Shown in pieces: positions 1 through 14,189 of a stretch of 64,000 bases of DNA. The position numbers and the translations under genes were made by a program. The stretch's first letter is position 1. Each line of letters starts with the position of its first letter. Origin of the DNA: Lepidodermella squamata (lineage: Eukaryota > Gastrotricha); assembly GCA_047495785.1 (NCBI GenBank), contig JBLDXI010000019.1, positions 1,178,001-1,242,000 on the forward strand, read 5' to 3'. The notes beneath the pieces were generated by a model. That model was not told where the DNA came from. It was given only the letters and a program-made list of their open reading frames with translations, and made no database searches.

Positions 1-2
1 CG

Positions 3-2493
3 CACTCGTCGCTGGCGCCGTCAATATTCAGTGGCAACGAATTACTTTTCCGAGCACTGCAAACAACACGCTTTAGCAACGAGCCACGCTCGTTAAACGT
101 TATCGATGCTCTCGAATTATTTCTTCTCGGCTCATCTGCGGATCAAATCGACAAAATTCTGGTGCCAGGCTCAGGGCAGCACCGGTACGCGCTTGATTTG
201 GCGCCGTTGAATGGCGGTTTTCACGTCTATTCACCGTCGAATGCCGCTCTTTACAACCTAATACCGGCCAAGTCGGTAGAACATTCCGATCTAATGATTC
301 TTACCCGAGTGAAGTTCGACTCGATGAAACGCCAATTGCATAGAAGTCTCTTCACTGTTTCAACAATCGACTCAACTCTTACCCTAAACGCGTCGAATAT
401 CTTTGTGCAACCAATTTTCACAGTTGGAATAATTGAGGATCGGCTGCTGATCGAATATTCGCGGGATGTTGAATCTCAGCCCGTCAAACTATCGGCTCCG
501 CTCAGAATTCTCGACGAAAAATGGCATTCCATAGTAATACACTGGTCGAAAAGCGTTGACGAAAGCGATGATTTTTACGTTTGGCTCGATTGTCAACTGG
601 TTTATCAAAGCGTTGCACCCCACCCGGAAATGTTTCTTGACAAAAATTGGCTAATTTCAGTTGGTTCGCTGAACAATCCGAACATATCGATTGTGAGGAA
701 ATCCGACGCCTTTTACATGAACGAGCCATTTGATGGCGTTATCGAGCAGCTTGTTATCAGTCAAGATCGGACATTTCTGCATTGGGACGACCAATGTCGG
801 TATCAGCGAGAGACCAGCGCTTCGAAACTCAGCTGTCCGATATGTTCGTCAACAGTTTTTTCCATACATAACCCAATCACGTCAGCTCAATCAAAACTGA
901 TGACGGCTATTGGCAGGAACAAGCAGCGGCTGGTCGAAGAGTTCGACACTATTAAAGAGCAGTTGAACGCGGCTTTGCAGAGAATCGAATTTCTCGAGCA
1001 GGTTCAGAAGCTGGAGGAAGAAAGAACTGAAGCTTCTGGTCGATGTTTTGAACGCGAAGGAAGCCGATATTTCAATTTGAACGAAAGCTGGTCGGTGCAT
1101 AATTGCTCCCGCTACTGCACTTGCCACTTGGTTAATAACAAGCCTCGGCCAGTTTGCGAGCCGCTTAAATGTTCGCCTCTTCAAGCGGCTGACTGTCCGA
1201 AATATCCATACGGTGGCATTGTTTGGGACTTGGCCAACGGCTGCTGTCCAAGATGTCAGCGTAAAACAGGACAGGAAAAAACGGTCGGAATCGGTAGATC
1301 TTGCGTTCGGTGGCACCGAGCGTCGTCTGTGCCTCACGGAGCGCATTTTTTCATCCGACTGGAGAACGACACTTGCGCTGAGAAAAGGTAAATTTTGATA
1401 TAAAAATGAAAGCCACTCATAAAACGGGCTCAGATCTTAATCCAATATTTTTTTATTACCACGGTGCAATTATATATGAAGCAATATCGTTCTTTTCGTA
1501 GGTGCATTGATGGGCGAGAAACGGTTATTCGACAAGGTCACAAATCTCTGTTTTGTGGCAATTGTTTGAACTTTTCGAATTCATCGACCTCGGCAACGTT
1601 TGAACCAATCCGCAGTCTCGTTTCCTCTCGCCAGATCTGCTGCGGAGCCGGTTTTGGAACGTGCAAAACTCGAAGCTGCGAGCTGAATTCATCTTTATGT
1701 GATCATCCAAGCCGGGCTTATTGCATCGATACCCAGGAGGATATCGAGTGCCGATGCCGCGACGGCTTTATAGGCGACGGTTCTCGTTGCATTGGTTTGT
1801 TCGAATTTTGAATTTTAAGAGTAAATTCGTTATGGCAATATTTTTGTTAGATATCGATGAATGCCAGCAACCTTTTGGTTCCAGATTCTCCGCAAACTGC
1901 TCTGATTCCGAAATTTGCATAAATTCTCCAGGAGCCTATTATTGCGTAGCTAAAACAATTCCTCATCTAGACTCACATTCGGCTCAACATTCAATTAAGC
2001 TGAACGATCGACCGAAATTGTTTCGGAACTTGCTGCCACCAACGCGATGTGACAATTCAAGTGAAATTTTGGTTCAGTTTTCGCCATCACAATCGACTTG
2101 TCAATGTCTGGATGGCTTCGCTCGAATTCGGCCTTCCATTCTTTATGCCTTTAAAATGAATCAATTACCTCGAATAGTGGCAGAGGAAAAATCACTGCTG
2201 CAATCGCGAAAGTGTTTAGGTGAGAACTTGTTTCATTTCTATGGCATGCTTTATCCCTCAGGTGCGTATTTTTAGATGTCGATGAATGTCAGTTAACACC
2301 TGATATATGTCAGGGGAGGCATCAATGCGTTAATGTCCCGGGTTCGTACATCTGCTTATCCTTCACTGCTCAAGACATCAAATTTACCGCCAATGCGAGG
2401 CGTTCAACTGCTAATTCTGCTGTGCCGAGCGCAAATAATTTCGCTCTATGTGTGGTTTTTGTTCTCTTTGATGCATTTTTTATGCTGGCTTGA
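3..2493 (+). CDS. NELL-like secreted/surface protein, 5' partial
   Basis: Exons <3-1387, 1502-1794, 1851-2219 and 2276-2493 join in frame; the frame is open to the left edge, so the N-terminus lies outside. Seen in order: a laminin-G/thrombospondin-N-like beta-sandwich (to about base 800), a Glu-rich coiled coil (about 880-1030), von Willebrand C-type Cys-rich segments (about 1040-1560), an EGF repeat (1680-1794), then two calcium-binding EGF starts (DIDEC at 1851, DVDEC at 2276). This LamG, coiled coil, VWC, EGF order is that of the NELL family, secreted proteins that bind receptors such as Robo in vertebrates. It has fewer EGF repeats than vertebrate NELL and ends in a hydrophobic stretch directly before the stop, unusual for a secreted family. 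AATAAA lies at 2665. Family assignment is good; orthology is tentative. Confidence 0.7.
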
Positions 2494-2849
2494 GGCGAGC
2501 TCCAGTCAGCCGACCATGTACAGCTGTTAAAACAAAAAAATAGAATCTTCAGCTAACGATCTCTCGCCAAAATTGTTATCTTTGAAAATTTTGTTACGTA
2601 ACGCAAATCTTACTGCAAATATATATAATTTCCTCGCTCGAAGTAATCAACGATTTGATGATAAAATAAATTTTTGTTGAAAAAAGCAACGTGGCACAAT
2701 CAAAACACTTTATTTGATCTCGATCCAGTTTGTTGTCGTTGAAAGCCATTATCAAGCGATAGTAGCAAAATGCAAGCGCTAAGACGATGCGGAAAAATAA
2801 TTTATTAATTTTCATTGCAATCAGGAGAAATACAAACGCAGGTTTAACG
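2494..2849. other. Convergent intergenic spacer
   Basis: AT-rich spacer between the ends of the NELL-like gene (+) and ATG5 (-). It holds an AATAAA at 2665-2670 for the plus-strand gene. I see no coding exon; the short minus-strand frame at 2594-2815 shows no splice or family support. Confidence 0.6.
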
Positions 2850-3920
2850 TCAAGAAAATTCGGAAGTCGACGAAGGACAAAGGATTAAATGAAGAAAGTT
2901 ATCAGGGTATGAAAGATTCTGACTAAGCCAGAGCAGCTCAGCCTCTGACGGCAATGCGATTCCATGAGTTAGAAACTGCCAAGACCTTTCTAAGGAAGCT
3001 TCTGGCAGACGAGTTCGTTTGACCATTGTGGGTAAAGTTTCCGTCAAGAGATCGCCAACGGTTGACGGCCGGCTATCCTCCCCGGAACTACTAATCAGCC
3101 GAAATGATAATTTGAAGGTATTCACGACTGGAGTGGCAGACTCGGAATAACATGTAGGAAGCTAAGATATCAGATTATAAGTTTCAAGATATACAGTTAT
3201 CAGAACTCGTTTACCATGTGAATGACCACAGGAATATTGAGGAAAGTTTTGGAATCAGTGCCTTGAACAGGTTCCATCAGCTTACTGTTCACTCGCCAAA
3301 ACCCTTGCATATCTAAAACGCCATGCAACATTTATGAATAGCACTCTCACGGCTAGGTTCGAAGCTCACCTGTAAATAAGGAGGACCAAAGTTGCTGATG
3401 ATCGCGTTTCTGGAATGAATTCATGACGGCACTCCGGTGTTTGATGGCGTCCGCTTCTTTGACAGTAGACATGAAGAGAGATTCGATTTCTTGCACTTTC
3501 GGCCAGAAAAGCAGCTCATCGACAGGGAAATTCTTGAATCTCACCGTGACAGTCATGACAGCTGCAGCTACTTTTGCATATGATACTGATGCACATAGAT
3601 CGTAGAGAACTCCCACAGGGTAGTGCCACTTCAAAGCCACGCCCTTCCATTCCATCCAGATGCGGCTTTGATCGACAGAATCTACTTCAGACTCAAAGTG
3701 CTTCACGACGCGTTCCATCACCATTGGAAAGTACAATCGCCTGGAAACCATCATCTAAAAAATTAACTTAATACAAACTTTTCGAGTGCGATAGATCTTT
3801 TTATCATACAAAAAACGGATCTGGTGCAGTAAATTTCGAAGATTCGCTAGGGTCAAGGACGAAACAAACGGGAACCTTTCCGTCCCAAACCAGCTTAATC
3901 GCATTTTCTTCCTCAGTCAT
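2850..3920 (-). CDS. ATG5: Autophagy protein ATG5
   Basis: Four exons (3920-3810, 3754-3370, 3312-3215, 3161-2850) close in frame to 301 aa; human ATG5 is 275 aa. ATG5 is conjugated to ATG12 and with ATG16 forms the E3-like complex that lipidates ATG8/LC3 on forming autophagosomes. Family hallmarks visible: the start region VWDGKVPVCFVL, the block LKWHYPVGVLYDL, and the conjugation region MSTVKEADAIKHRS, where the Lys before EADA matches the acceptor lysine of human ATG5. The C-terminus has LSYPDNFLHL just before the end, as in other ATG5 proteins. The start is the first ATG upstream of the conserved block. It lies 117 bases downstream of the RPL36A stop on the same strand, with a TTAG acceptor-like site a few bases before the ATG. 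Confidence 0.93.
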
Positions 3921-4037
3921 TCAATTTAACAATTTCCTAATAATGGACAGAATATCTTGAATTATTATCTTTCTTTCGAGCACTTAGTTGTATCTCAAAA
4001 TGCAATCGGGCCTCCTCACAAAAGTTTTTCCATGCGT

Positions 4038-4523
4038 TTAGAACTGGATAACCTTATTCTGTTTGACGGAAACAAAGAAAAATAATTTAAAATGAGCAGA
4101 AATTAGTGAAATGATAGGAATTACCTTCTGCCTCTTCTCACCACCAAGTTCGAAATGCCTGCATCGCTTGATCGGGAGTTGCTTCTTGAACTTACATTCA
4201 GTACATTCCATACGGAGTACGATCTTCTTAGTGGTCTTGGCCTTTTTACGGAAGATGGGCTTAGTCTGACCACCATAACCCTTTTGCTTTCTGTCGTAAC
4301 GACGCTTTCCTGGTTACATAAAAAATATCAAACTATATATACACATTATAATAACAACCTTGCACGTGCGTCGAGGCCTTGCCAGCCTTGTATTGAGTGA
4401 CCTTATGCAAGGTGTGTTTACGGCACTTCTTGCTTCGGCAGTAGGTGCGGCGAGACTTCGGGATATTGACCTGTAAGACACATGATGAAGAATGGATAAC
4501 AATAAAATCTTTCAAAGTACCAT
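4038..4523 (-). CDS. RPL36A: 60S ribosomal protein L36A/L44 (eL42)
   Basis: Four exons (4523-4521, 4470-4359, 4309-4125, 4052-4038) close to 104 aa, the usual family size (about 106). The first coding exon holds only the ATG, a layout common in ribosomal protein genes. Conserved strings include [39 protein letters not shown] and the C-terminal HFELGG block, with the CxxC-type zinc cysteines present. The protein sits near the E-site tRNA on the large subunit. A small insertion (RSKK) lies in the first cysteine motif. Promoter elements must lie in 4524-5480, shared with the divergent prothymosin-like gene. Confidence 0.95.
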
Positions 4524-5480
4524 TTCCCACTATTGAGGTCAAATCAATCTATAACAAAAAATAAATATAGTATAGGGTGGCCATGATAACATATTGACAT
4601 CATAACCGCATGGCAAAGAGCCCACAGGAAGAGTGAGACACAACACGAGGACGTAGGCAAAAAACTCAGAAAAGGTGGAAAATAAATGGGCGAATCCGTT
4701 CTCGATCTCTTGTCATATCTGAATAGATAATTTGTGGAATGAGAACACGTTCAAAATTCAATTGAAACTAGTTTCCGCTTTTCAATCTCGCAATTTTTCA
4801 AGTTATTAACGGCGTTTATCACACGTTTCACAAATCCATGATGAACTATACGCTATACAGATATTGATTTCATGATTGCCAGAAAAAACATGGATACCCA
4901 AAGCATAAAGTATCCCGCGCAATAAAAGCATAAACTTGCCGCGCAGCGCCCAGCACCCAGCGCCCAGAAACCATTCTTTCATCAGTATCGGAACCAAGTC
5001 GAAGGTCGACGTAATGGTCTCGCGCTTCTTGCATGAACCGCGCGTCATTCCATTTGTTATTCAAATAAATTTCCGTAATAGCTGAAAAATAGTCGCAATA
5101 TATGTTTTATCAACGAATTGAAATTTATATTTTAATTTTGAAATTTTTTGCCGCCATCGCCATTTTTTCGCGTTATTTAACGCCAGCTAATCAGATCCAC
5201 TTAGCGGTAATTCTCATCATCACCTGCGACCTGCGACTGCGACTGTTATGTTATCTGACGTAGAACGAATTCGTTTTCTCTTGGCGCTGAAGTTTCGTAA
5301 ACTGTCTTTCAATTACCTTTCTTTGAAATTCAAGTATTGAGAGTAGGCTGCTAATAATTATCGGCTTTGCTTGCCTCCGGGCTGAATATTCCCGAACCGG
5401 GGCGCAGATTGCAGATTTGAACGTGTTTTCTTTTTATAGTCGATTCCGTTCTTATTTCCGCTTAAACGTTAACATCACAA
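4524..5480. promoter_or_regulatory. Divergent intergenic region between RPL36A and prothymosin-like gene
   Basis: About 0.95 kb between two gene starts pointing away from each other, so it should hold both promoters and 5' UTRs. There is a short GCGACCTGCGACTGCGACTG repeat near 5227. A minus-strand open frame at 5064-4870 follows a TTTTCAG acceptor-like site near 5090, but I recognise nothing in it and do not call it a gene. Confidence 0.4.
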
Positions 5481-6094
5481 ATGGCTGCCGCTGAATGCAT
5501 TCCCGTTACCATCAACAATGGCAATGAGACTGAGGACATGAAGAAGGTGGGCAATAAGCTGTTATCTAGCTCAGACTCAGAATTTAACATTTATCATTTT
5601 TTAGATCAATGGTGCGAACGGTGATCATGCCGAAGCTAATGGCTGTCACAAAAACGGAAAGGCTCATGGTTAGTTGTTTTGTTAAAAGTGTCTTCAGACC
5701 TATTGTTATCGTATTTTTTCAAATAGACAACGCAGAAGGTGTTCCAGAAACTGCCACCGACAACTCGAACACCGAATCGACGGAGCCGTCTGAGAAGACC
5801 GAGACTCCCGGCAACACTGGCGATGAAGAAGTTTGTGAAGATGAACCTGCGGTAGGCACTGAAGAAGTTGGGGAGTTTGACGAGCGCATGAATGGTCACA
5901 ACAAGAAAGATGAGGAATGTGCCGAGGAAAGTGGAGAAAGCAACGATGCTGAGGACGGATGCGACGATGCCGAGGATGGCGTTGCCACCAAGCGCCCAGC
6001 CGATGATGGAGAATGTGCGGACGAGCCGTCGAAAAAGTTCTGCACTGAGGCCGAAGGCGAAGGGGAAGGCGAAGCTCAAGCCACTTCAGAGTAA
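5481..6094 (+). CDS. Prothymosin-alpha-like acidic nuclear protein
   Basis: Exons 5481-5546, 5605-5668 and 5727-6094 close to 165 aa. The protein is dominated by Glu, Asp, Asn, Gly and Thr with hardly any hydrophobic residues, so it should be intrinsically disordered. Near the C-terminus TKRP, then about twelve acidic residues, then SKKF forms a split basic signal; prothymosin alpha has the same plan (acidic body, KR...KK bipartite nuclear signal near the end). Prothymosin is a small histone-H1 chaperone and chromatin regulator. It is longer than human prothymosin (about 110 aa) and has several Cys residues that prothymosin lacks, so it could also be another acidic nuclear chaperone. The 3' UTR is about 540 bases, with AATAAA at 6630. 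Confidence 0.6.
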
Positions 6095-8296
6095 AACATG
6101 GCGCCCTAAATCAGCTTATTGAACATTCTATAATTTTTGTGTTGTTTTTTCGGAATGTTTTCTCTTAACTACGTGTGACATCCGGTTTTTGTTTTGTCGT
6201 TGTCTCATCTGACGTTGTTTTTTTATCATTCAACTAAATGACGCCATGATAGTCTGCATTCGTTCTGCCACCAACGAATCGTAGTGTATTTAGGCATTGT
6301 CTTTCGTCAATAGGTATCTGCTAACTTGGCATTCCCTCTGGTCTGCTTTTTATCGTATCTTCGCAATCTTTTTACTTTGAATTTCGGTTTTATTTGCCGC
6401 TCAATGCTCAAGTCCTAGCTGAGGCCAAGTAAAACCTACTTTTCTACCGCAGATGAGAGACGATTGGCGAAGTATTCATAGTGACACCTCTTGTATCTTT
6501 GCTATATGAAATCTATCTTACCGATAGGGTCATAGGTAATGTGCTGCATTGGTGACATTCTATCTCGTTTCTCGCGTTGTGTGAATCGCCTATTCTTGAT
6601 CGAATTCAATACAAAACAATCTTATCAACAATAAAATTTTGTTTAGCCGTATTTTTGGTTTTTATTAAATAAGCAGTCTTCGCAGAATTGAGACGTTTAC
6701 CATACATATCCTAATTTTATGCTGATACTGAAGATTTACGATGCAAGGCTTCACCGCTGATTCCATAAAACTCGTTGATTTGAACCAAACGCAGCAACGC
6801 AGTGTCATAAGTGCCGCCCTGGAAGGGCAAGGCGGAAAATGTTCCTATCTCTTTGGTAAGTAAAAGAGCAGCCCTTTGCTTCAAGGTGTTAACCGTCGAC
6901 TAGAGGCTCACTGTTAGTTGATAGCGCAGACCTCTCATGCATCAGTGGAGCCACACTGAGGATCTGACATAGTGACTACGCCTACCACTGAAGTATGATG
7001 CAAACTTGTTGGTAAGATTGATGATGCCTGATGGCAAGAATAAAGTGCTTCACTAACTTTATTCGTTATCCCCAGTCCAGACAGTCAGGCCTCGATTTTC
7101 AACTGATGATTCACCATCTTCAAGTTTCGGTCGAAACGTCAAGCTGAAAACACATTTATTTCGCCGTCCTTCCTTAGCCAAAATTTTTATCAGGTTGTTC
7201 ATACTTTCCCAAAAGATTTCGTTGCTGCTCTTGTTCGCTTTCCAGCTACTGACGAAAATAGCTAGCAGCTGAAGAAAATTGCCAAGATTAAGTACACGAT
7301 TTTGATTATTAAAATGAGTGGGTTTTGGTGATTTCCATGTCTCGCCTGCATTCGCCTTCTTCGAACCGTTCAAGTCGTAAAAGAGGATGAAAAGCCTTAT
7401 TATTGCATGAACATAAGACCACATGATTATGCCCACATCGACTCCGTGTGATGTCTCGTAGTCTACAGCCCCTTAACCCGTATGAGTAAAGCCACTCTAC
7501 AGCCCACTACAAGCCAACGAGGGCTTTTAATGTGGTCATTTGGTCCGCTTCATGCCGAATTCAGCTCCTTTAAATGCAAGAAACTCAATATAATTTAATG
7601 AAACACACAAACATCTTCTAGCAAAAAATTTATTCGCTGAAAACTGCGTTCAAAATCGCTCACTTGGCGGATTCAGAAAACATGCTGCAACATACAGGCA
7701 TAAAATAATATCAGGTGTCAATTCAAAAATAATTTGTACACACATCAACCTTATAAATTTTATAAACACAAATGGCGAGGTTTTTTTTATTGATCACAGA
7801 GAAATCGATGTTACCAAAGAGGCGAAAAGAGAGCGTAGCCACCTGCTAGCGCGAGCTCTTCTGAAGCTTGTTTATATGTATATCGAGGCTCTTAAATAAT
7901 AATGAGATGTTCAACGCGCTATATTACTGCCTTGAGTGCAACAACACGCCGTTCTTCCTCACTTGGAGGCGAAAATGCAGATGGAACTGGTCGAGAAGGT
8001 TAGGCAAAATTAACATAACAAGATACTGGCTCAAAGGCTCAGACTCAAAGTCCAGCTATCCGCGTTATCAAGGCTGGCTTATTAGACAAAGGATACGAAG
8101 AAGGTTATATTCCGTGAAATCATAATTACATATCACGAAGCCTAATATCAATTACTTAGCTGTCAATGAAAAGATGATTTAATAATCTCATGAAAATCGA
8201 TGCGTGACACACGGTTTGAAGACATGACTCATCAGTAGTTTAGCCGATAAATATTACTTATGGTGAAAACACTCGGTTTGGAGGAAGTCTTCAGAT
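6095..8296. other. Intergenic region with 3' UTR of the acidic protein gene
   Basis: 6095 to about 6655 is the presumed 3' UTR ending after AATAAA at 6630. The rest, up to the STK33 stop, holds only short open frames. The longest (minus 7436-7059, 125 codons) shows no domain, no splice partner and no recognisable motif. I see no RNA gene or mobile element. Confidence 0.5.
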
Positions 8297-10246
<1,950 letters not shown>

Positions 10247-13200
10247 TTTTTTCGGGAGAGATATCTACTGATTATAGTGATATCCACTCTTCGAGCGAAC
10301 TGTAAGCATCATCGCATCTTAGAATAGTAAAACCAATGACCTACTAATCCAATCCTAAAATATTGCCATACACAGAAATAGGTTACGTTTCACTTAGTTT
10401 AATAGCTTTGAAATCACAAGAAAAAGAAACACAAAGAAAAGGAAATTAGCATTGGCGAAAATGAGCAACTTCATAAATACTTATTAGAAGCTTTGCGTGC
10501 ACGGGAGATTTGACTTTCGAGTACGATACTAGTACCGGGTCGCACCTGCGGTTGCAATAGACGCTAATAGTTCAGTAAAACTATTTTTATCTAAAATTTG
10601 AATATAAATTTAAACGTTTATTTATTTGAGTAGGAAATAATATATGTGAACATATTTCGCCGGGAATTTTGAAAAAGTTGAATGAGGGGGCCAGTGTTCC
10701 GTCTGATGCTGTTGACATGCAATCGACCGAATTGAACGCGCGAATCGACCCATTGAATGGTGAAAGTAAGCATTTTTTTCTGCAATGAACCCATATCCAC
10801 TTAGAGAATCGTCTTCTAGGTTATCTCGCCTGTGCGGAATTTTAACTCGCAATCAAAACTAACGCCGCTGCCAAATTCATCTGACTAAAATTCAAATTCA
10901 GTCGACATTAGGCTTCATAAATGGTGCTTTGTATCATAACATAATGGTAAGCATGTGATAGACTAAATCATAGATCTTTTTCGGCGGATGCTGGCATAAT
11001 TGTAACTGGGCTGTAAACTGGTAATGTGAACTGGAAGCATTCGCGATGATACTGGGGTAGACGATGACGAGGTCCGAGCACTACCTCTCTTCCTTAGATA
11101 GATCTCAGCGATTCCATGGACGGATCTCAACGGAGTCTTTGACCACACTGTTGAACATTTTTGGATCCTCCACCTTCTTGATCTAGCTGCTACCATCAGT
11201 GAAGAAATCCTAGACGTTTACCGAGCCCAGCTCCTATCGACGCAAACTCCGGAGCCTAAGTCGGTTAGGTCGCGATCCCAGTGTGTCATGCTGAAACCAC
11301 GAGACCTACATTATGTGAAACATGTTATGATGCTAATTACTGATGTGAACTAAAGATAAAGACCTAAAGACCACTTCCTTGAGCTCTCAGCTATTCGATG
11401 ATTTTAATTATGAGCTTGAATGAGCTTTTAACTTTGGCTTGAAATGAAATCCGACATCAGTCCGGAAATTCCTTGGTGTAAAAGTCATGTGGATTCTTGG
11501 TACTTTGATCTTATTTGTCCCGATGGTGGCGCAAGTTCGAACATGATAGCGTTGTAAAATAAAAAAAAACCCACTTCTACGAAATAATTCAATTTTCCGG
11601 AAATTATAATTTTTAGATAGGTACCGCAGATGATGTTTTCAATAAAAAAATTTGGAATATATTTCAATAATTCGCACTTCAGCTGATTTTCAATTATATC
11701 AACTTCTTGCTGAACAGGTTCGAGGTGCAAGAGTCTCATCGTATTGCCAGAGCGATTGCTTTGATTCTATTTGAATGTTACAAGCAAATGAAATGCCGAT
11801 ACTCATAAATAATGATATGATTGATTAAATTTATCTACGTGATCATCCTTCCCCGAAAAAATTACGAGTCAGTCTATAGTGTGACATTCGACGTAGCCAT
11901 TCTTATTATCCTCCGCATCACACAAACGAAACAGACGCACCATGTCAATAGTTATCGAGGTCACCAAACATTCAGAATTAGTACCAGGCCGCGTTTGACT
12001 GCTCTATGCCAGCCGCCATCCGAAGCTTTCTTATACTTATACCGATGACGTATCACAAATATTGCCCGAAGAAGAAGAAGAGGCCGCGAAAGCAACAGAC
12101 GGCGACTCGGGTCGAACGCTCACAATTATTAGTCATCATTCATCTGGCTCCGGCCGCTAACTTGTGTTTACACACCCAACTATGCAATATATGCGCGCGC
12201 CCATATCGGCAACGGGTACGGTTGTTGGCACACCGCAGTATTTCCGTACCGATATGTGGTGTAATCATCACCAACGTGAGTTGCACGTCTCATGCGACAA
12301 GATTTTAAGCGCCCTGTTATATTAATTCTACCACAAAAACGCAGCTTCAGGTGTTCTTACATACAGCGGCATACTTATATGTAGGGTTTAACTGGGTATA
12401 TAGCTGCCAAAGGTGACCGCAAAATGGGAGTTGATATGGAGCCGCTGCGTTGCATTATTATGCAATAGTAATCATACTCCCAGGCTGTGAGATATGCCTG
12501 TCGTAAATCGCATGCACCTGTCGCCATGTTTGGCACCGATTCAATGCGTTTCAGTCATAAAAGCTGAATCAATTATCTCAAATCAATAATTTCCATTACC
12601 GCTTTGGACAATTAATTTTTCTTGTCTCTGTAGTTGCCGCTGGTTTTTTCTAGTTAACTAGCACGACACTAGTAATAATATATTAAAAAAATGCATTCCT
12701 TCAATATGAGGCTTTCTGCCAATCTATCACAGTCGGATTACCGAAAATGGCAAACAACCCACCGCATGGATAATTTTTATCTCGCAGCTCTTGCTCCCAA
12801 ATAAATACATGCCAACTACGCGAAATATGTTTTGACGTTTTGTAGAAAGTAAATAACAACATGCGTTATCGAGACAGCATTTTTCTAGGGTTTATTACTC
12901 AGAGACATGTCATTTAGCCACCAGCAGAAAGGCCAACAAGTGTCAAAGATTAATATCGTAGTATATTATATTTTTAGATCTTGAGACTGTTACCTACCGA
13001 ATTATATGGGCAATATAAAAAATTGCTATTCATAAACTTTGCGTTGGCGTGTGGTAGCATTATGTAGTACGCCAATATTTATTATCAGCCATGAATGTCT
13101 AATTTTTATTGTCGTTCTTGACGATTGCGGATTTTTGGCACGGCTGCCATGCGAGTGCAAACCTAATTATGAAGAGCCATTTTTTCATGTGCCTGCGTAT

Positions 13201-13802
13201 TTTGCGCACGCTGCTCTTCCATAACCTTTAACCTCGCGACAAAACATCGGCATGCTATTATTTTGCTCTTGAGGATGCATTTTTTTCAGGAAGGCTCTTA
13301 TATTGAGTGAATGTAATAGGTATGTTACATGATACTGCTAAGATATTTGCTATAATTCTGGACTCTAAAATCCTGTTCTACTTAAATAATTTTGTAACGA
13401 CCGAGTTTTGTATTACTTTGGGCTGGCATTAAGAATAGAATGTTAAGTGTAGATGATAACTGATGGCTGATTTTTTGTATGGCAACAGAGGCGCATAGTA
13501 TTAGCATGTAGACGTTTAATTAAAAAGTTACTTCGAATAAACATATATAGGCATTTTCATGGCAGCCTTTCTCCTGTTTGCGTAATATAATCAAAGCCAC
13601 TAATTAGTCTGGAAAACTTTTCGTCCAAGCTGTTTTCCAGCTTTCAAATTTTTTGCATATCAAATGCGCGAATAATCATGTTGTTTTCGCCTGCACCTAA
13701 GAGTGAGGTGTGATATCATCATAAAAAAATTCGTCCATTTTAGAGAAGTCAGAAATGGCTGTTCATAATTTTCAAATGTTCATAAAATATTCTTGATTCA
13801 AC
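10247..13802. other. Long intergenic region, no gene identified
   Basis: About 3.5 kb upstream of both STK33 (-) and the LDLa exon set (+). It is AT-rich with scattered short frames. A plus-strand stretch from about 11101 to 11351 stays open for 84 codons without an ATG start and follows a TTCCTTAG acceptor-like site; it could be an isolated exon or a gene relic, but I recognise nothing in it. Confidence 0.4.
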
Positions 13803-14189
13803 ATGGCATCTGGGCGCATATCGACATGTCGCCCTTTTGTTATTTTGCCGATAATTTTGGCACTCTCATCCGCGCAGCAAAGTAAGTCAAATTCTCTCTC
13901 GTTTTTCAGAATTGACAAGATTTATCTCACAGACTGTGGTCCTGATAAATACCGATGTTCGACGGAAAACGGGAATGCAGGGCGATGCATTCCGCTGGCA
14001 TGGTAATATTGAGTTTACCAATTGGAAAATGTTTGAAAGCCTGAATCATGTATAGGCGATGTGATGGCGAAGCTGACTGCCCGTCTAAGGATGACGAGTT
14101 GAATTGCCGATTGGAGGATGAACTAGCGACGATAAATCCTGGAAATAATCCCTACAACGCTTATCCAACTGTCACGACGCCAAAAATAG
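13803..14189 (+). CDS. Signal peptide plus one LDL-receptor class A repeat (3' end unresolved)
   Basis: Exons 13803-13881, 13933-14002 and 14056-14189 join in frame and code for about 94 residues. They contain a hydrophobic signal peptide ending ALSSAQQ, then one LDLa repeat with six cysteines and the acidic calcium cage CDGEADCPSKDDELNC, then a Pro/Thr linker. The third exon ends on a GT donor in phase 1, so the coding sequence must continue. In the next 1.2 kb I found no separate C-terminal exon. The acceptor at 15595 (exon from 15596) has the matching phase and would fuse these exons onto the LRP4-like receptor. It is either an alternative 5' end of that receptor or a separate small gene whose last exon I missed. 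Confidence 0.5.

Noticed and set aside
4155-4400. Plus-strand frame over RPL36A
   Set aside because: Antisense shadow of a conserved ribosomal protein exon.
4870-5064. Minus-strand frame (NNKWNDARFMQEARDHYVD...) after a TTTTCAG site
   Set aside because: Looks somewhat protein-like, but no upstream exon exists before the prothymosin-like gene and no homologue comes to mind.
7059-7436. 125-codon minus-strand open frame
   Set aside because: No domain, no recognisable motif, no splice partner and composition like translated non-coding DNA.
11101-11351. Open stretch of 84 codons on the plus strand after an acceptor-like site
   Set aside because: No start codon, no partner exon and no family resemblance; too weak for a feature.
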